A DNA stretch of 64,000 bases from Bog-473 sp963838835 (lineage in GTDB: Bacteria; Actinomycetota; Acidimicrobiia; Acidimicrobiales; RAAP-2), in assembly GCA_963838835.1 (NCBI GenBank), contig CAWITA010000027.1, forward strand, positions 124,001-188,000. The letters run 5' to 3'. Position numbers and translations under genes: made by a program. Below, piece by piece: positions 9,060-18,047 of this stretch (its first letter is position 1; every line of letters begins with the position of its first letter). Below the pieces are notes generated by a model, which saw only the letters and a program-made list of their open reading frames with translations, had not been told where the DNA came from and did not search any database.

Positions 9060-9662
9060 GTGACCCAGGCTGTCTCGGCGGAGGTCCCCGCGCCACAGGG
9101 AAAGATCGTCCACGACCGGCCACCGATGTTGGCGATTGGCGTCATGATCTGGCTCGGGTCCGAATTGATGTTCTTCAGCGGGCTCTTCGCGGCCTTCTTC
9201 ACCATCCGGGCCAACACCGTGGGGCCCTGGCCTCCGGCCGGCACCCAGCTCGACGTGGTTCGGGCCGGCATCTTCACGCTCGTGCTGGTGTCTTCGAGCT
9301 TCACGATGCAGTACGCCGTCTACCAGGCCGAATGGCGGCGGCGACGCTCGGCTCGGATCTGGGTCATCGCCACGATCATCCTCGGGACGGCCTTCCTCGG
9401 GAACCAGGCCTATGAGTGGCTCTTCAGCCCCACCCGCTGGTACACCAACTCCTACGGCTCGCTCTTCTACATCATGTCGGGCCTGCATGGCCTCCACGTG
9501 TTCATCGGCCTGCTCGCCATGACGTTCTTCCTCGGGCGGATGCGCGGGGACAAAGGAGGTGACCCCGGCGAGCTGTCGGCGATGCAGGGCATCTCCTACT
9601 ACTGGCACTTTGTCGACATCGTCTGGGTCGGGCTCTACAGTTGCCTCTTCCTCCTCAAATAG
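9060..9662 (+). CDS. ctaE: Cytochrome c oxidase subunit III
   Basis: This 200-residue integral membrane protein has five helices and the family signatures IWLGSELMFFSGLFAAFF and SGLHGLHVFIGL, ending YYWHFVDIVWVGLYSCLFLLK. It is an accessory subunit of aa3 oxidase that stabilises subunit I. GTG 9060 sits 7 nt after TAGAAA, a possible leaderless promoter. It heads the ctaE-qcrCAB operon, the usual actinobacterial order in which subunit III travels with the bc1 genes instead of with ctaC/ctaD. Confidence 0.93.
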   Translation: MTQAVSAEVPAPQGKIVHDRPPMLAIGVMIWLGSELMFFSGLFAAFFTIRANTVGPWPPAGTQLDVVRAGIFTLVLVSSSFTMQYAVYQAEWRRRRSARIWVIATIILGTAFLGNQAYEWLFSPTRWYTNSYGSLFYIMSGLHGLHVFIGLLAMTFFLGRMRGDKGGDPGELSAMQGISYYWHFVDIVWVGLYSCLFLLK

Positions 9663-9664
9663 GA

Positions 9665-10660
9665 ATGCGAGGCGTGCGTCCACCCCTTCGAGGAACGCTC
9701 CGCAGCCAGCTGCTGTTGCCGGCCGGCCTCCTCGCGGTCGCCGCCATGGCCTCGTTGGCGATGTTCTTCCCCGCCACCGGAGCGGGTGCGAGCGGTCATT
9801 CGGACGCGGCGCGGGTGTCGACGACCGCGACGCATGTCACGACCCGCTCGTGCGGAACCGTCAATGTCAAGGGTGTCACCGGCTCTGTGCGGAACGCGGG
9901 CAACCCGTTCAACAGCAGCTCGCGGTTCTGTCTCAATGGGCACCTCATCTCCTACGGCAGTCGCTACGTCACCTACGCCAATCCGCCGCAGTCGTTCGTC
10001 TCCGCCGGTCGCCTGCTCTTCGCGCAGACCTGCACGAGCTGCCACGGCAACGACGCCAACGGAGTCGGCCCCGAAGGACAGGCCACCATCGGGCCGAACC
10101 TGCAGGGGGTCGGGGCCGCCACCGTCGACTTCTGGGTCAGCACCGGCCGCATGCCAGCCGCCGACGTGAAGGCGGTCGAGGCGGAGCGGCGCGCGACCCG
10201 GCTGACGCCCCTGCAGGCACTGGAGCTCGCCGCGTGGGTCAATTCCCTCGACCCGGCCGTTCCCGCGGTGCCCTATCCGCACCTGACCGGGGCCAACCAA
10301 TCGGCCGGACAGGACCTCTTCTCCCTCAACTGCGCCGCCTGCCACACCATCACGGGCTCCGGTGACGCGTTGGCCTTCGGCACGAACGCTCCCTCGCTGC
10401 AAAACCGCTCGGTCACCGCCCAGCAGGTGGCCGAGGCGATCCGAATCGGCCCAGCCAACATGCCCCGATTCTCGGGCAACCTGACCGACCAGCAGGTGGC
10501 CGACCTGGTCTCGTACGTGACGGGGCGGATCCAGCACCCCACCAATCCCGGCGGCTTCGGCCTCGGCGGCGTCGGCCCGGTGGCGGAGGGCTTCGTCGCC
10601 CTGCTCATCGGCGTCGGTGGTCTCGCCCTGATCTGCTTCTGGATCGGTGAGCGCTCGTGA
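9665..10660 (+). CDS. qcrC: Cytochrome bc1 complex diheme cytochrome c subunit
   Basis: Actinobacterial QcrC replaces both cytochrome c1 and soluble cytochrome c by carrying two hemes, passing electrons straight to CtaC. Two heme c sites are present: CTSCH at about residue 123 and CAACH at about 223. An N-terminal hydrophobic segment (residues 10-30) exports the domain, and a C-terminal helix ending CFWIGERS anchors it. ATG 9665 lies 2 nt after the ctaE stop. The stop overlaps the qcrA GTG. The protein is longer than 300 residues, as expected for the diheme form. Confidence 0.93.
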   Translation: MRGVRPPLRGTLRSQLLLPAGLLAVAAMASLAMFFPATGAGASGHSDAARVSTTATHVTTRSCGTVNVKGVTGSVRNAGNPFNSSSRFCLNGHLISYGSRYVTYANPPQSFVSAGRLLFAQTCTSCHGNDANGVGPEGQATIGPNLQGVGAATVDFWVSTGRMPAADVKAVEAERRATRLTPLQALELAAWVNSLDPAVPAVPYPHLTGANQSAGQDLFSLNCAACHTITGSGDALAFGTNAPSLQNRSVTAQQVAEAIRIGPANMPRFSGNLTDQQVADLVSYVTGRIQHPTNPGGFGLGGVGPVAEGFVALLIGVGGLALICFWIGERS

Positions 10661-11628
10661 GCGACCCCGACCGCCAGCCCTCACGGACCCGGGTGCCGAT
10701 GCCGGTCGCCGCGCTGAGCGACCCGCACATGGGCGACGCCGCGAAGCACCCGGCCCGGGTGGAGGGGATCATTGCCGTCCTCTTCCTGCTGGCCATCGTC
10801 TTTCTCGCGCTGTTCGGCGCCGCCTACTGGCAGAACTGGGAGCCTTGGCTGCTCGGCGGCACCATCGGTGTGGGCCTGTTCCTGCTCGGCTTCGGGCTCA
10901 CGGCCTGGGGCAAGTACCTGATGCCGCAGGGCCCCTTCGTCGAGGAGCGCCACCCCCTGGCCTCGACCCCCGAAGAGCGCGACGCCATGGCCGCCGCCCT
11001 CGTCGAGCGCTCCGCCGTTGTCGTGAAGCGGCGCAAGTTGCTCGGGGGCCTCTTCGCCACGGGCGCGGGCATCTTCGGGATCGTCGCTCTCTTCCCCTTG
11101 ATACGTTCGCTCGGCCCGCTGCCCGGGGACTCCCTCGAGGTCACCGATTGGCGCGACGGGACGATCCTGGTCGACTCGAACGGCCGGCCGGTGCGGCGGG
11201 ACACCTTGGTGGTCGGCGGCGTCATGACGGTCTACCCGCAGCAGACCGTGAACCCGGTGACGGGGTACATCACGGACAACGGGCAGGCCGTCGACCAGAC
11301 GATCCTCATCAGGCTGTCCGACGAGCCGCTCAGTCCTCCGACCATGCCCGGGCGGGAGGACTGGACTCCCGACGGCTACGTGGCCTACTCGAAGCTGTGC
11401 ACCCACCTCGGCTGCCCGGTCGGGCTCTACGAGCAGGAGCTCGAGCTCTTGGTGTGCCCCTGCCACCAGTCGATGTTCAACGTCCGCGATGGCGCCGTGC
11501 CCCAGTTCGGCCCGGCACCCCGACCGCTGCCCCAGATGCACCTCGGTTACAACGACCAGGGTTACCTCATCGCCAAGGCGCCCTATGATCAGCCCGTCGG
11601 GCCTGGCTTCTGGGAGCGGACAACGTGA
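10657..11628 (+). CDS. qcrA: Ubiquinol/menaquinol-cytochrome c reductase Rieske iron-sulfur subunit
   Basis: This 323-residue protein carries the Rieske cluster ligands CTHLGC (about residue 248) and CPCHQS (about 267). Three hydrophobic segments precede them, near residues 38-56, 62-80 and 130-148, which is the extended actinobacterial topology. The GTG start overlaps the qcrC stop as GTGA and the stop overlaps qcrB the same way, so the three subunits are translationally coupled. It transfers electrons from menaquinol at QcrB to the QcrC hemes. Confidence 0.95.
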   Translation: MSDPDRQPSRTRVPMPVAALSDPHMGDAAKHPARVEGIIAVLFLLAIVFLALFGAAYWQNWEPWLLGGTIGVGLFLLGFGLTAWGKYLMPQGPFVEERHPLASTPEERDAMAAALVERSAVVVKRRKLLGGLFATGAGIFGIVALFPLIRSLGPLPGDSLEVTDWRDGTILVDSNGRPVRRDTLVVGGVMTVYPQQTVNPVTGYITDNGQAVDQTILIRLSDEPLSPPTMPGREDWTPDGYVAYSKLCTHLGCPVGLYEQELELLVCPCHQSMFNVRDGAVPQFGPAPRPLPQMHLGYNDQGYLIAKAPYDQPVGPGFWERTT

Positions 11629-13190
11629 GCGCCACTGCGGCCAAGACGAAGCGCAGCACCAAGGCGGCCATGGGCCCCTACGGGCAGGTCGGCAAGATCG
11701 TCGGCGAGCTCGACGACCGGCTGGGCGTGGCCAAGGGTGGGCGCGTCTTCCTCGACAAGATCTTCCCGGACCACTGGTCCTTCATGTTGGGGGAGATCTC
11801 GCTCTACTCGTTCGTGGTGTTGTTGGCCACCGGGGTCTTCTTGTCGCTGTTCTACGTCCCCTCGGCGGATCAGGTCATCTACCACGGCACCTACACCCCC
11901 CTGGACGGCCAGTGGGTGTCGAAGGCTTTTCAGTCGACGGTCGACATCTCCTTCAATGTCCGAGGCGGCCTGCTGGTGCGCCAGATGCACCACTGGGCGG
12001 CCGACATCTTCACCGGCTCGATCGTGGTCCACATGGGGCGCATCTTCCTGACGGGAGCGTTCCGCAAGCCGCGTGAGCTCAACTGGCTCATCGGCGTCAC
12101 CATGCTGATCCTCGCCATCTTGGAGGGGTTCATCGGGTACTCGTTGCCCGACGACCTCATCTCGGGCACGGGACTGCGCATCGGCTACTCCATCGCCGAG
12201 TCCATCCCGATCGTCGGCAGCTACCTCGTCACGTTCTTGTGGGGCGGGCAGTTCCCCGGCAATGGGATCATCATCCCGAGGTTCTTCATCATTCACGTCT
12301 TGATCATCCCGTTGGTGCTCATCGGGTTGCTCTCCGCACACCTGGGGTTGTTGGTCCGCCAGAAGCACACGCAGTTCCGCGGCGAGGGTCGCACCGAACA
12401 CAACGTGGTGGGTTCGCCCATGTTCCCGACCTTCATGGCCAAGACCACGGGGTTCCTCTTCATGGTGACCGCGGCCAGCGCCCTGTTGGGCGCCTTCGCC
12501 CAGATCAACCCCATCTGGCAGTTCGGCTCCTACGACGCGTCGAAGATCTCCTACGCCGTGCAGCCGGACTGGTACATGGGCTGGCTCGACGGCGCCCTTC
12601 GCATCATGCCGTCGTGGGAGCTGACCGGACTTGGGCACACCGTCCCCCTCGAGGTGTTCCTGCCAGCGGTCGTCTTCCCGGGCCTGATCTTCACGATCGC
12701 CCTGATGTGGCCCGCACTCGAGCGCCGGGTGACGGGGGACGACGAGCTGCACAATCTGCTGGACCGACCGCGGGACAGGCCCAAGCGCACGGCCGCGGGC
12801 GTGGCCATGTTCGCCTTGCTGTTCACCCTCTTCGCCGCGAGCTCGACGGACGTCCTCGCCAACTTCTTCCACGTCTCGCTCAACGAGGTGTTGTGGTTCT
12901 TCCGGATCGCGGTCTTCGTCATTCCAGTCATCGCGGGGCTGGTCGCCTATCAACTGTGCCGGGAGATGCAGGGTGTCCACGGCGTCGGCAAGCGCAAGCG
13001 GTCCGTCATCGTGCAGCGCACGGCTGACGGCGAGTACCGGACCGTTCCGACACCGCCCCGCCCCGACGACGAGCGGGTCGAGATGGAGGCCGAGCCGGTG
13101 CCGGTGCGCATCGACATCGAGCCGCTGAGCAACGGTGGCGACCGCGAGCCGACCAGCTCGCCGACGGGCGTGCGCCAGGTCACGCGCTGA
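11625..13190 (+). CDS. qcrB: Cytochrome bc1 complex cytochrome b subunit
   Basis: This 521-residue multi-helix protein has paired heme b ligands in HHWAADIFTGSIVVH and in the helix HVLIIPLVLIGLLSAH. QPDWYMGWLDGALRIMP is the usual actinobacterial form of the quinol-site loop region. A charged C-terminal tail of about 70 residues follows the last helix, typical of high-GC Gram-positive QcrB. It oxidises menaquinol in the membrane. GTG 11625 overlaps the qcrA stop, and its own stop overlaps the next reading frame as CTGA. Confidence 0.95.
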   Translation: MSATAAKTKRSTKAAMGPYGQVGKIVGELDDRLGVAKGGRVFLDKIFPDHWSFMLGEISLYSFVVLLATGVFLSLFYVPSADQVIYHGTYTPLDGQWVSKAFQSTVDISFNVRGGLLVRQMHHWAADIFTGSIVVHMGRIFLTGAFRKPRELNWLIGVTMLILAILEGFIGYSLPDDLISGTGLRIGYSIAESIPIVGSYLVTFLWGGQFPGNGIIIPRFFIIHVLIIPLVLIGLLSAHLGLLVRQKHTQFRGEGRTEHNVVGSPMFPTFMAKTTGFLFMVTAASALLGAFAQINPIWQFGSYDASKISYAVQPDWYMGWLDGALRIMPSWELTGLGHTVPLEVFLPAVVFPGLIFTIALMWPALERRVTGDDELHNLLDRPRDRPKRTAAGVAMFALLFTLFAASSTDVLANFFHVSLNEVLWFFRIAVFVIPVIAGLVAYQLCREMQGVHGVGKRKRSVIVQRTADGEYRTVPTPPRPDDERVEMEAEPVPVRIDIEPLSNGGDREPTSSPTGVRQVTR

Positions 13191-14074
13191 CCCAGCGACC
13201 GGTCCGGGTCACCGCCCGCGACCTTTGGGTCGCCCTCGAACCCGTCCACGCAGTCGTCTACTTCGCACCCGGTTGTCGGGCCGCTCTGCGTGAAGCTGGA
13301 CTGCGCGGCTTCTGGTCCGGATACTTCGCCGCCCGAGCCGCCCCCCTCGGGCGCGTGGGTGCCGGCGTCGTCGCCGCCGCCTTCTACAACTTCCATCCGC
13401 GCATGGTGCAGGCCGCCGTGCCGGGGTGCTGGACGGTGGTGGCACCCGAGACGCTGTGCCGCGTGCGAGCGATCGCGGCGTCGGAGGCGCTTGGCGACCT
13501 GTGCAGCGTGGAGTCCCGTTCCACCCTGGTCGGCACCCTGCCCCTGCTCCGGCGGGCCGCAGCGGGTTGTGGAGGCGCGGGGAGGGTCATGGCGGCCGCG
13601 AACCGGCCGCTGTGGCCGACCGTCGCGCCCGCCCTGGGCACGGGTGGACTGGGCGAGGTCTGGCAGGCGTGTACCACGCTGCGGGAGCACCGGGGGGACG
13701 GGCACGTGGCCGCGCTCCTCGCCCACGGAGTCGGCGGCGCCGAGGCCCACGTGCTCGCCGCCGCCACCAAGGCCATTCCCGCCGAGATGCTTCGGGACAA
13801 CCGAGGCTGGAGCGAGCAGGACTGGGCGTCGGCGACGGTGGACCTGGCCGCCCGAGGTCTGCTGCGTGCCGACGGGCGCGCCACCGACGGCGGCCGCACG
13901 CTGCACGGAGCGGTGGAAGACATGACCGACCGGCTGGCCGAACCGGCCTATGCCGGCCTGAGCGACGCGGCGCTCGAGGAGCTCCACGGCGCCCTCTCTG
14001 CGTGTGCGGCCGGCGTGGCCGCCTCGGGCCTGTTGCCGTTCCCCAACCCGATGGGGCTGCCCCGCCTGCGCTGA
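13187..14074 (+). CDS. SCO6745-type helix-turn-helix family protein, apparent CTG start
   Basis: The protein matches the actinobacterial SCO6745 pattern: an N-terminus ARDLWVALEPVHAVVYFAP, then GFWSGYFAARAAPLG, and a C-terminal winged-helix-like region around DWASATVDLAARGLL. The function of this family is unknown. The conserved N-terminus begins only about ten codons downstream of the qcrB stop, and no ATG, GTG or TTG is in frame before it. A CTG overlapping the qcrB TGA as CTGA is the only plausible initiator if the frame is intact. The alternative is an undetected indel. Confidence 0.7.
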   Translation: MTQRPVRVTARDLWVALEPVHAVVYFAPGCRAALREAGLRGFWSGYFAARAAPLGRVGAGVVAAAFYNFHPRMVQAAVPGCWTVVAPETLCRVRAIAASEALGDLCSVESRSTLVGTLPLLRRAAAGCGGAGRVMAAANRPLWPTVAPALGTGGLGEVWQACTTLREHRGDGHVAALLAHGVGGAEAHVLAAATKAIPAEMLRDNRGWSEQDWASATVDLAARGLLRADGRATDGGRTLHGAVEDMTDRLAEPAYAGLSDAALEELHGALSACAAGVAASGLLPFPNPMGLPRLR

Positions 14075-14148
14075 GGGAGGGCCACGACGCTCGCGGGGCC
14101 GAATTTCCTGCCATCCGGGTCGGCCGGTGACGCCGAATACGTGACGTT

Positions 14149-14952
14149 ATGCGAACCACCATCGAGTCCTACAAGCAGCGTGCGGGCCGCCTCGACCTGG
14201 AGGGCATCGCATTCGGCGATTTCAAGGACCGCCCGCTGGCGCCCGAAGCCCTCCGTTCCCTGCGCTACATGCACGACGTGGAGCACCACACGGTGTGCTA
14301 CCTGCGTGACTTGCTCCTGACCCCGGCGCACCGGGACCCCGACATCACGTCGTTCCTCTCGTGCTGGGTGTTCGAGGAGATGTGGCACGGGGAGGCCATC
14401 GCCCGGGTGCTCGAGGCGCACGGCGAAGAGGCTGGTGCTCCTCGCATCGCGGCCTTGCGCAAAAAGCGCCGCCGCAAGGAGGCGATCACCACGCTCAGCA
14501 CGATCGGTTCGGCCGCCTTCGCCGGACGAGCCTTCACCGCCCTGCACATGACGTGGGGCGCCATCAACGAATGGACGACGCAGGCCGGCTATGCCCGGCT
14601 GTCGGACAGGGCGGACCATCCCACCTTGCGCGAGTTGCTCAAGCGCATCATGAAGCAAGAGGGTGGGCACATCGACTTCTACGCCTCCGAGGCGGCCCGT
14701 CGACTCGGCGAGAGCCCCAGGGCGCAGCGGCTCACTCGCTTCGCGCTGAAGCACCTGTGGCGCCCAGTCGGGTCGGGGGTGATGCCAACCGAGGAAGTCG
14801 GCTTCCTGGTCCGCTACCTCTTCGACGGGGACGAGGGGAACCAATTCACGTCGCGCATCGATCGACGCGTGGATCGACTCCCCGGCCAGGCCGACCTCCA
14901 CTTGCTCGACACCGCGGTGTCGAGACTCTCCCGACTCGGGGCCGCCGCCTGA
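14149..14952 (+). CDS. Ferritin-like di-iron protein (acyl-ACP desaturase-like)
   Basis: This 267-residue helical protein has carboxylate-histidine motifs that suggest a di-iron centre: MHDVEHHTVCYLRDL (residues 42-56), FEEMWHGE (about 78-85) and MKQEGGHIDFY (about 167-177). The last two are EExxH/ExxH-type pairs. These features recall DesA-type acyl-ACP desaturases and other ferritin-like oxidases found in actinobacteria. The substrate is unknown. It lies upstream of a PlsC-type acyltransferase, which gently favours a lipid-related role. No good ribosome site precedes ATG 14149. Confidence 0.6.
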   Translation: MRTTIESYKQRAGRLDLEGIAFGDFKDRPLAPEALRSLRYMHDVEHHTVCYLRDLLLTPAHRDPDITSFLSCWVFEEMWHGEAIARVLEAHGEEAGAPRIAALRKKRRRKEAITTLSTIGSAAFAGRAFTALHMTWGAINEWTTQAGYARLSDRADHPTLRELLKRIMKQEGGHIDFYASEAARRLGESPRAQRLTRFALKHLWRPVGSGVMPTEEVGFLVRYLFDGDEGNQFTSRIDRRVDRLPGQADLHLLDTAVSRLSRLGAAA

Positions 14953-14988
14953 TGAAGCTTGGTCACGTCACGTCGCGTCGCGCCACGT

Positions 14989-15005
14989 CCATCAGCCGGT
15001 GATGG
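14989..15005. terminator. Hairpin between ferritin-like and acyltransferase genes
   Basis: CCATCA (14989-14994) and TGATGG (15000-15005) form a 6-bp stem around GCCGG, 37 nt after the ferritin-like stop. An outer pair GGTCAC (14961-14966) and GTGACC (15005-15010) could extend it. No T-tract follows, as is common in this GC range, so terminator function is only plausible. Confidence 0.3.
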
Positions 15006-15046
15006 TGACCGTGCCGGCGCCATAGCTCGATCGGAACAGACGGCAG

Positions 15047-16369
15047 ATGCGCCGGCTCGCTGACCGGGTGATGGGGCTGATGGCCCGCCTCTTGGTCCGT
15101 GTCTTCTTTCGCAGCGTCGAGGTCCAGAACCGCGAGAACCTCCCCGCGACCGGTCCGGTCGTGCTGGTGGCCAACCACTCCAACGGGCTGGTTGACGGGT
15201 TGCTCCTCATGGCCACGCTCTCCCGCTATCCGCGGTTCTTGGGCAAGTCGACGCTCTTTCGGATCGCGCCGTTGTGGCCCTTCTTGAAGCTCGCCGGTGT
15301 GATTCCGGTGTATCGCGCCATCGACGGGGTGCGGGGAGGCGACAACGTCTCCGCCTTCGCGGTGTCGCGTGGGATCTTGGCGTGCGACGGTGTCGTGGCG
15401 ATCTTCCCCGAAGGAATCAGCCACGACGAAGCGTCGTTGCAGCCGCTCCGGACCGGCGCGGCCCGCATCGCCCTCGAGGCGGCGACCGACGGCGCCAAGG
15501 ACGTGGTGACCTTGGCGGTCGGCCTCGTCTACGACGCCAAGGCCCGCTTCCGGTCGCGGGCCCTCGTCCGGGTCGGTCAGCCGGTATCCATTGCGGATCG
15601 GGCGCATGCCTACGAGGCAGGCAGCCATGAGGTGGTACGGCAGTTGACGGGTGATCTGGCCCACCAGCTCGCAGGCGTGAGTCCTTCCTTCTCTTCGTGG
15701 GCCACGGCCGACGTGCTCGCGCGCATCGCCGAGGTCGTGGTCCGGACGCCGCAAGCACAACTGCCCTCAGCCGTCGCATTGGTTGACCGGACCGCAGTGG
15801 CCGAGAGGCTGCCGGCGGTCGAGTACGACGGCGTCACCACTGCGCCCAGCGCGGAACTGGTGGAGACGTTCGCCACCTACGAACGGGATCTCGAGCTGTT
15901 GGGACTCGATGACGCCCAGGTCGTGGCCGCCTACCCCCGCGGTCGGCTGCGCCGGTGCCTCGCGTGGTCACTGTGCACGGTTGTCTGTGCGACGCCGGTC
16001 GCCGCGATCGGCGTCATCGTCCACGTGATCCCGTTCCAGATCGTCAAGCAGCTGGCGAAACGCCCGACCAACGAAGGAATCCAGGCGACGGTCAAGCTCT
16101 TGGGGTGCGCGGCGTTCTTCGGTGTCGTCTATGTCGCACTGGGGCTCGTCGTCGCTCATTTCCTCGGACCCTGGGTCGGGCTGACGGCCGCCGTCCTGGC
16201 TCCCCTCTGTGGGTACGCCGCCGTGCGGTTGGCCGAGCGGGTCAGGCGCATCGGCGGCGCGCTCAATGGTTGTCGGACTCTGCGACGCCTCGGTCACGGC
16301 CTGGACACGGTGTTGGCCGACCGCCAGAAGGTGCTCGACGCCGCCCAGGGTGTCGTCGCTGCGTCATGA
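15047..16369 (+). CDS. PlsC-type lysophospholipid/glycerol-phosphate acyltransferase, membrane tail
   Basis: This 440-residue protein has an acyltransferase domain in residues 1-210. NHSNGLVD (about 44-51) matches the HX4D catalytic box, KSTLFRIAPLWPFLKLAGVIPVYR the second block, and FPEGISHDE (about 125) the third. The C-terminal 130 residues hold two to three hydrophobic helices (CTVVCATPVAAIGVIVHVIP; GCAAFFGVVYVALGLVVAHF). This domain order fits membrane acyltransferases of phospholipid synthesis. The last four bases overlap the next gene as ATGA. Confidence 0.8.
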   Translation: MRRLADRVMGLMARLLVRVFFRSVEVQNRENLPATGPVVLVANHSNGLVDGLLLMATLSRYPRFLGKSTLFRIAPLWPFLKLAGVIPVYRAIDGVRGGDNVSAFAVSRGILACDGVVAIFPEGISHDEASLQPLRTGAARIALEAATDGAKDVVTLAVGLVYDAKARFRSRALVRVGQPVSIADRAHAYEAGSHEVVRQLTGDLAHQLAGVSPSFSSWATADVLARIAEVVVRTPQAQLPSAVALVDRTAVAERLPAVEYDGVTTAPSAELVETFATYERDLELLGLDDAQVVAAYPRGRLRRCLAWSLCTVVCATPVAAIGVIVHVIPFQIVKQLAKRPTNEGIQATVKLLGCAAFFGVVYVALGLVVAHFLGPWVGLTAAVLAPLCGYAAVRLAERVRRIGGALNGCRTLRRLGHGLDTVLADRQKVLDAAQGVVAAS

Positions 16370-17154
16370 CCACCGGCAGGCGGACCCAGATCAGGTACGG
16401 GGGACACCACGCCCAGGTGGCCGAGCTGTGGCGTCCTCCGGGCGTCGACTCGGACCTGCCGGTCGTCGTCCTGATCCACGGCGGCTTCTGGCGACAGCCC
16501 TACACCAAGCGGCTCATGCGCCCCATGGCCGGGGCCATCGCCGCGCACGGCTGGGTCGCCTACAACGTCGAGTACCGGCGCGTCGGCCGTCTCGGTGGTG
16601 GCGGCTGGCCCGCGACCTTTGACGATGTGGCCGCTGCGCTCGGCGCGCTCACCGAGGTCGACGGGATCGATCTCGAGCGCATCGTCACCTGTGGTCACTC
16701 GGCCGGCGGTCATCTCGCCCTGTGGGCCGGCTCGAGCTACGCCCCCGGGGATGGTGGGCCCGCCGGGTCGTGCGTAGGACCCGTCCACACCGCGATCTCC
16801 CTTGCCGGTGTCGTCGACCTCGCGGCTGCGGCTCGCCGTCGCGTCGGCGGCGACGCTGTCGTGGACTTGATGGGTGGCGGTCCCGACGAGGTGCCCGAAC
16901 GTTACGCGCTCGGCTCTCCCGCCGAGCTGGTCCCGTCCGGCACCCAACAGCTCCTCCTGCACGGCCTCGACGACACCACGGTGCCGCCGGCACTCAGCAG
17001 GGACTATGCCGAAGCGATGGAGGCCCGCGGCGCCGATGTGCGCTACGTCCCCCTCCCGGGGGTGGCCCACATGGAGATGATCTGCACCGGGGGCGCTGCG
17101 TTTGCGGAGGTGCTGGCCTGCTTGGACCGGATCGCCCCTCCCCATCGCCGGTGA
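16366..17154 (+). CDS. Alpha/beta hydrolase (esterase/arylformamidase-like)
   Basis: This 262-residue cytoplasmic hydrolase has an oxyanion-hole motif VVLIHGGFWRQPYTKRLM and a nucleophile elbow VTCGHSAGGHLALW, with Ser near residue 110. LLHGLDDTTVPP gives a likely catalytic Asp and GVAHMEMI the His. The HGGFW plus GHSAGGH combination is seen in kynurenine formamidase and carboxylesterase relatives. The substrate cannot be read from sequence. ATG 16366 overlaps the acyltransferase stop, so the two are coupled. Confidence 0.75.
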   Translation: MTTGRRTQIRYGGHHAQVAELWRPPGVDSDLPVVVLIHGGFWRQPYTKRLMRPMAGAIAAHGWVAYNVEYRRVGRLGGGGWPATFDDVAAALGALTEVDGIDLERIVTCGHSAGGHLALWAGSSYAPGDGGPAGSCVGPVHTAISLAGVVDLAAAARRRVGGDAVVDLMGGGPDEVPERYALGSPAELVPSGTQQLLLHGLDDTTVPPALSRDYAEAMEARGADVRYVPLPGVAHMEMICTGGAAFAEVLACLDRIAPPHRR

Positions 17155-17170
17155 CGCCGACGCGGACGTC

Positions 17171-18040
17171 TCAGCCGGGATGCCGCGGGGGCGGCCAGCC
17201 GGGCAGCAGCCCGCGCTCCTTGCACAGCGCCCGCGACGACACCATCTGCCCGGCGTAGGGGCCCGCCCCGGGATCATCCCCCAGCCACGCGGCGACCTCG
17301 CCGGCCACCTCCGGCGGCGCGGGCACGTGCCCGGCGCCGACGAGCACCCTGTCCATGCCCGAGGCCCGCATGGACTCGGTGAGGGTCAGGCCGGGAGCGA
17401 TGGAGAAGGCCCAGATACCTCGTGACGCGAACTCCACGTGGCACATGTCCGTGACGCGGTGGAAGGCGGCTTTGGCCGCGGCATACGCCACGCCCCAACC
17501 GCCGGCGCCGGCGGGTGCGGGCGGCGTGGTGAACGCCGCCTCGGAGAGCATGTTGACGAGGCGTCCCTCGCCGCGCTCGAGCATGCTGGGTAACACCAGC
17601 TGGGTCAGGAGCAGCGGGTGGAGGTAGTCGCCGACCAGGCACCGCTCGGCAAGTTCGAGCGGGAGGTCCAAGATCCGGTCCATCGTGCCCGGACCCTGGT
17701 AGATGGCATTGTTCACCAGCACGTCGACCCGACCCAGCGCGTCGAGGGTCTCCTCGGCGGCGTGTTGGACTGACGAGCGGTCCATCAGGTCCATCGGTAC
17801 CGCCAGGCAGGTGCGGCCGAGCTCTTCGATCGCTGCCGCGGTGGCGTCGAGGCTCCCGGCGATGGGCTGTGGCACGTCGGCCACGAGCGTGCTCGAGGAG
17901 TGGGCGCGGCCGTCCCCCTCGTGCACGGTCCGGGCCGTGATGGCCACGTCGAAGCCGCGCCGGGCCAGGGCGACCGCGGCACAGCGCCCGATGCCGCGGC
18001 TGGCCCCGGTGACGAGGGCGACCCGGCGTGTCTCAGGCAC
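17171..18040 (-). CDS. Short-chain dehydrogenase/reductase
   Basis: This 289-residue SDR has the cofactor motif TGASRGIG (residues 11-18), the NNA motif in VDVLVNNAI and a YAAAK catalytic pair near residue 190. The spacing between the cofactor motif and the NNA motif is about 40 residues longer than in minimal SDRs. It lies 7 nt downstream of another SDR on the same strand and probably shares its transcript. NAD(P) use is expected; the substrate is unknown. Confidence 0.85.
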   Translation of the reverse strand: MPETRRVALVTGASRGIGRCAAVALARRGFDVAITARTVHEGDGRAHSSSTLVADVPQPIAGSLDATAAAIEELGRTCLAVPMDLMDRSSVQHAAEETLDALGRVDVLVNNAIYQGPGTMDRILDLPLELAERCLVGDYLHPLLLTQLVLPSMLERGEGRLVNMLSEAAFTTPPAPAGAGGWGVAYAAAKAAFHRVTDMCHVEFASRGIWAFSIAPGLTLTESMRASGMDRVLVGAGHVPAPPEVAGEVAAWLGDDPGAGPYAGQMVSSRALCKERGLLPGWPPPRHPG

Positions 18041-18047
18041 GGCCCAC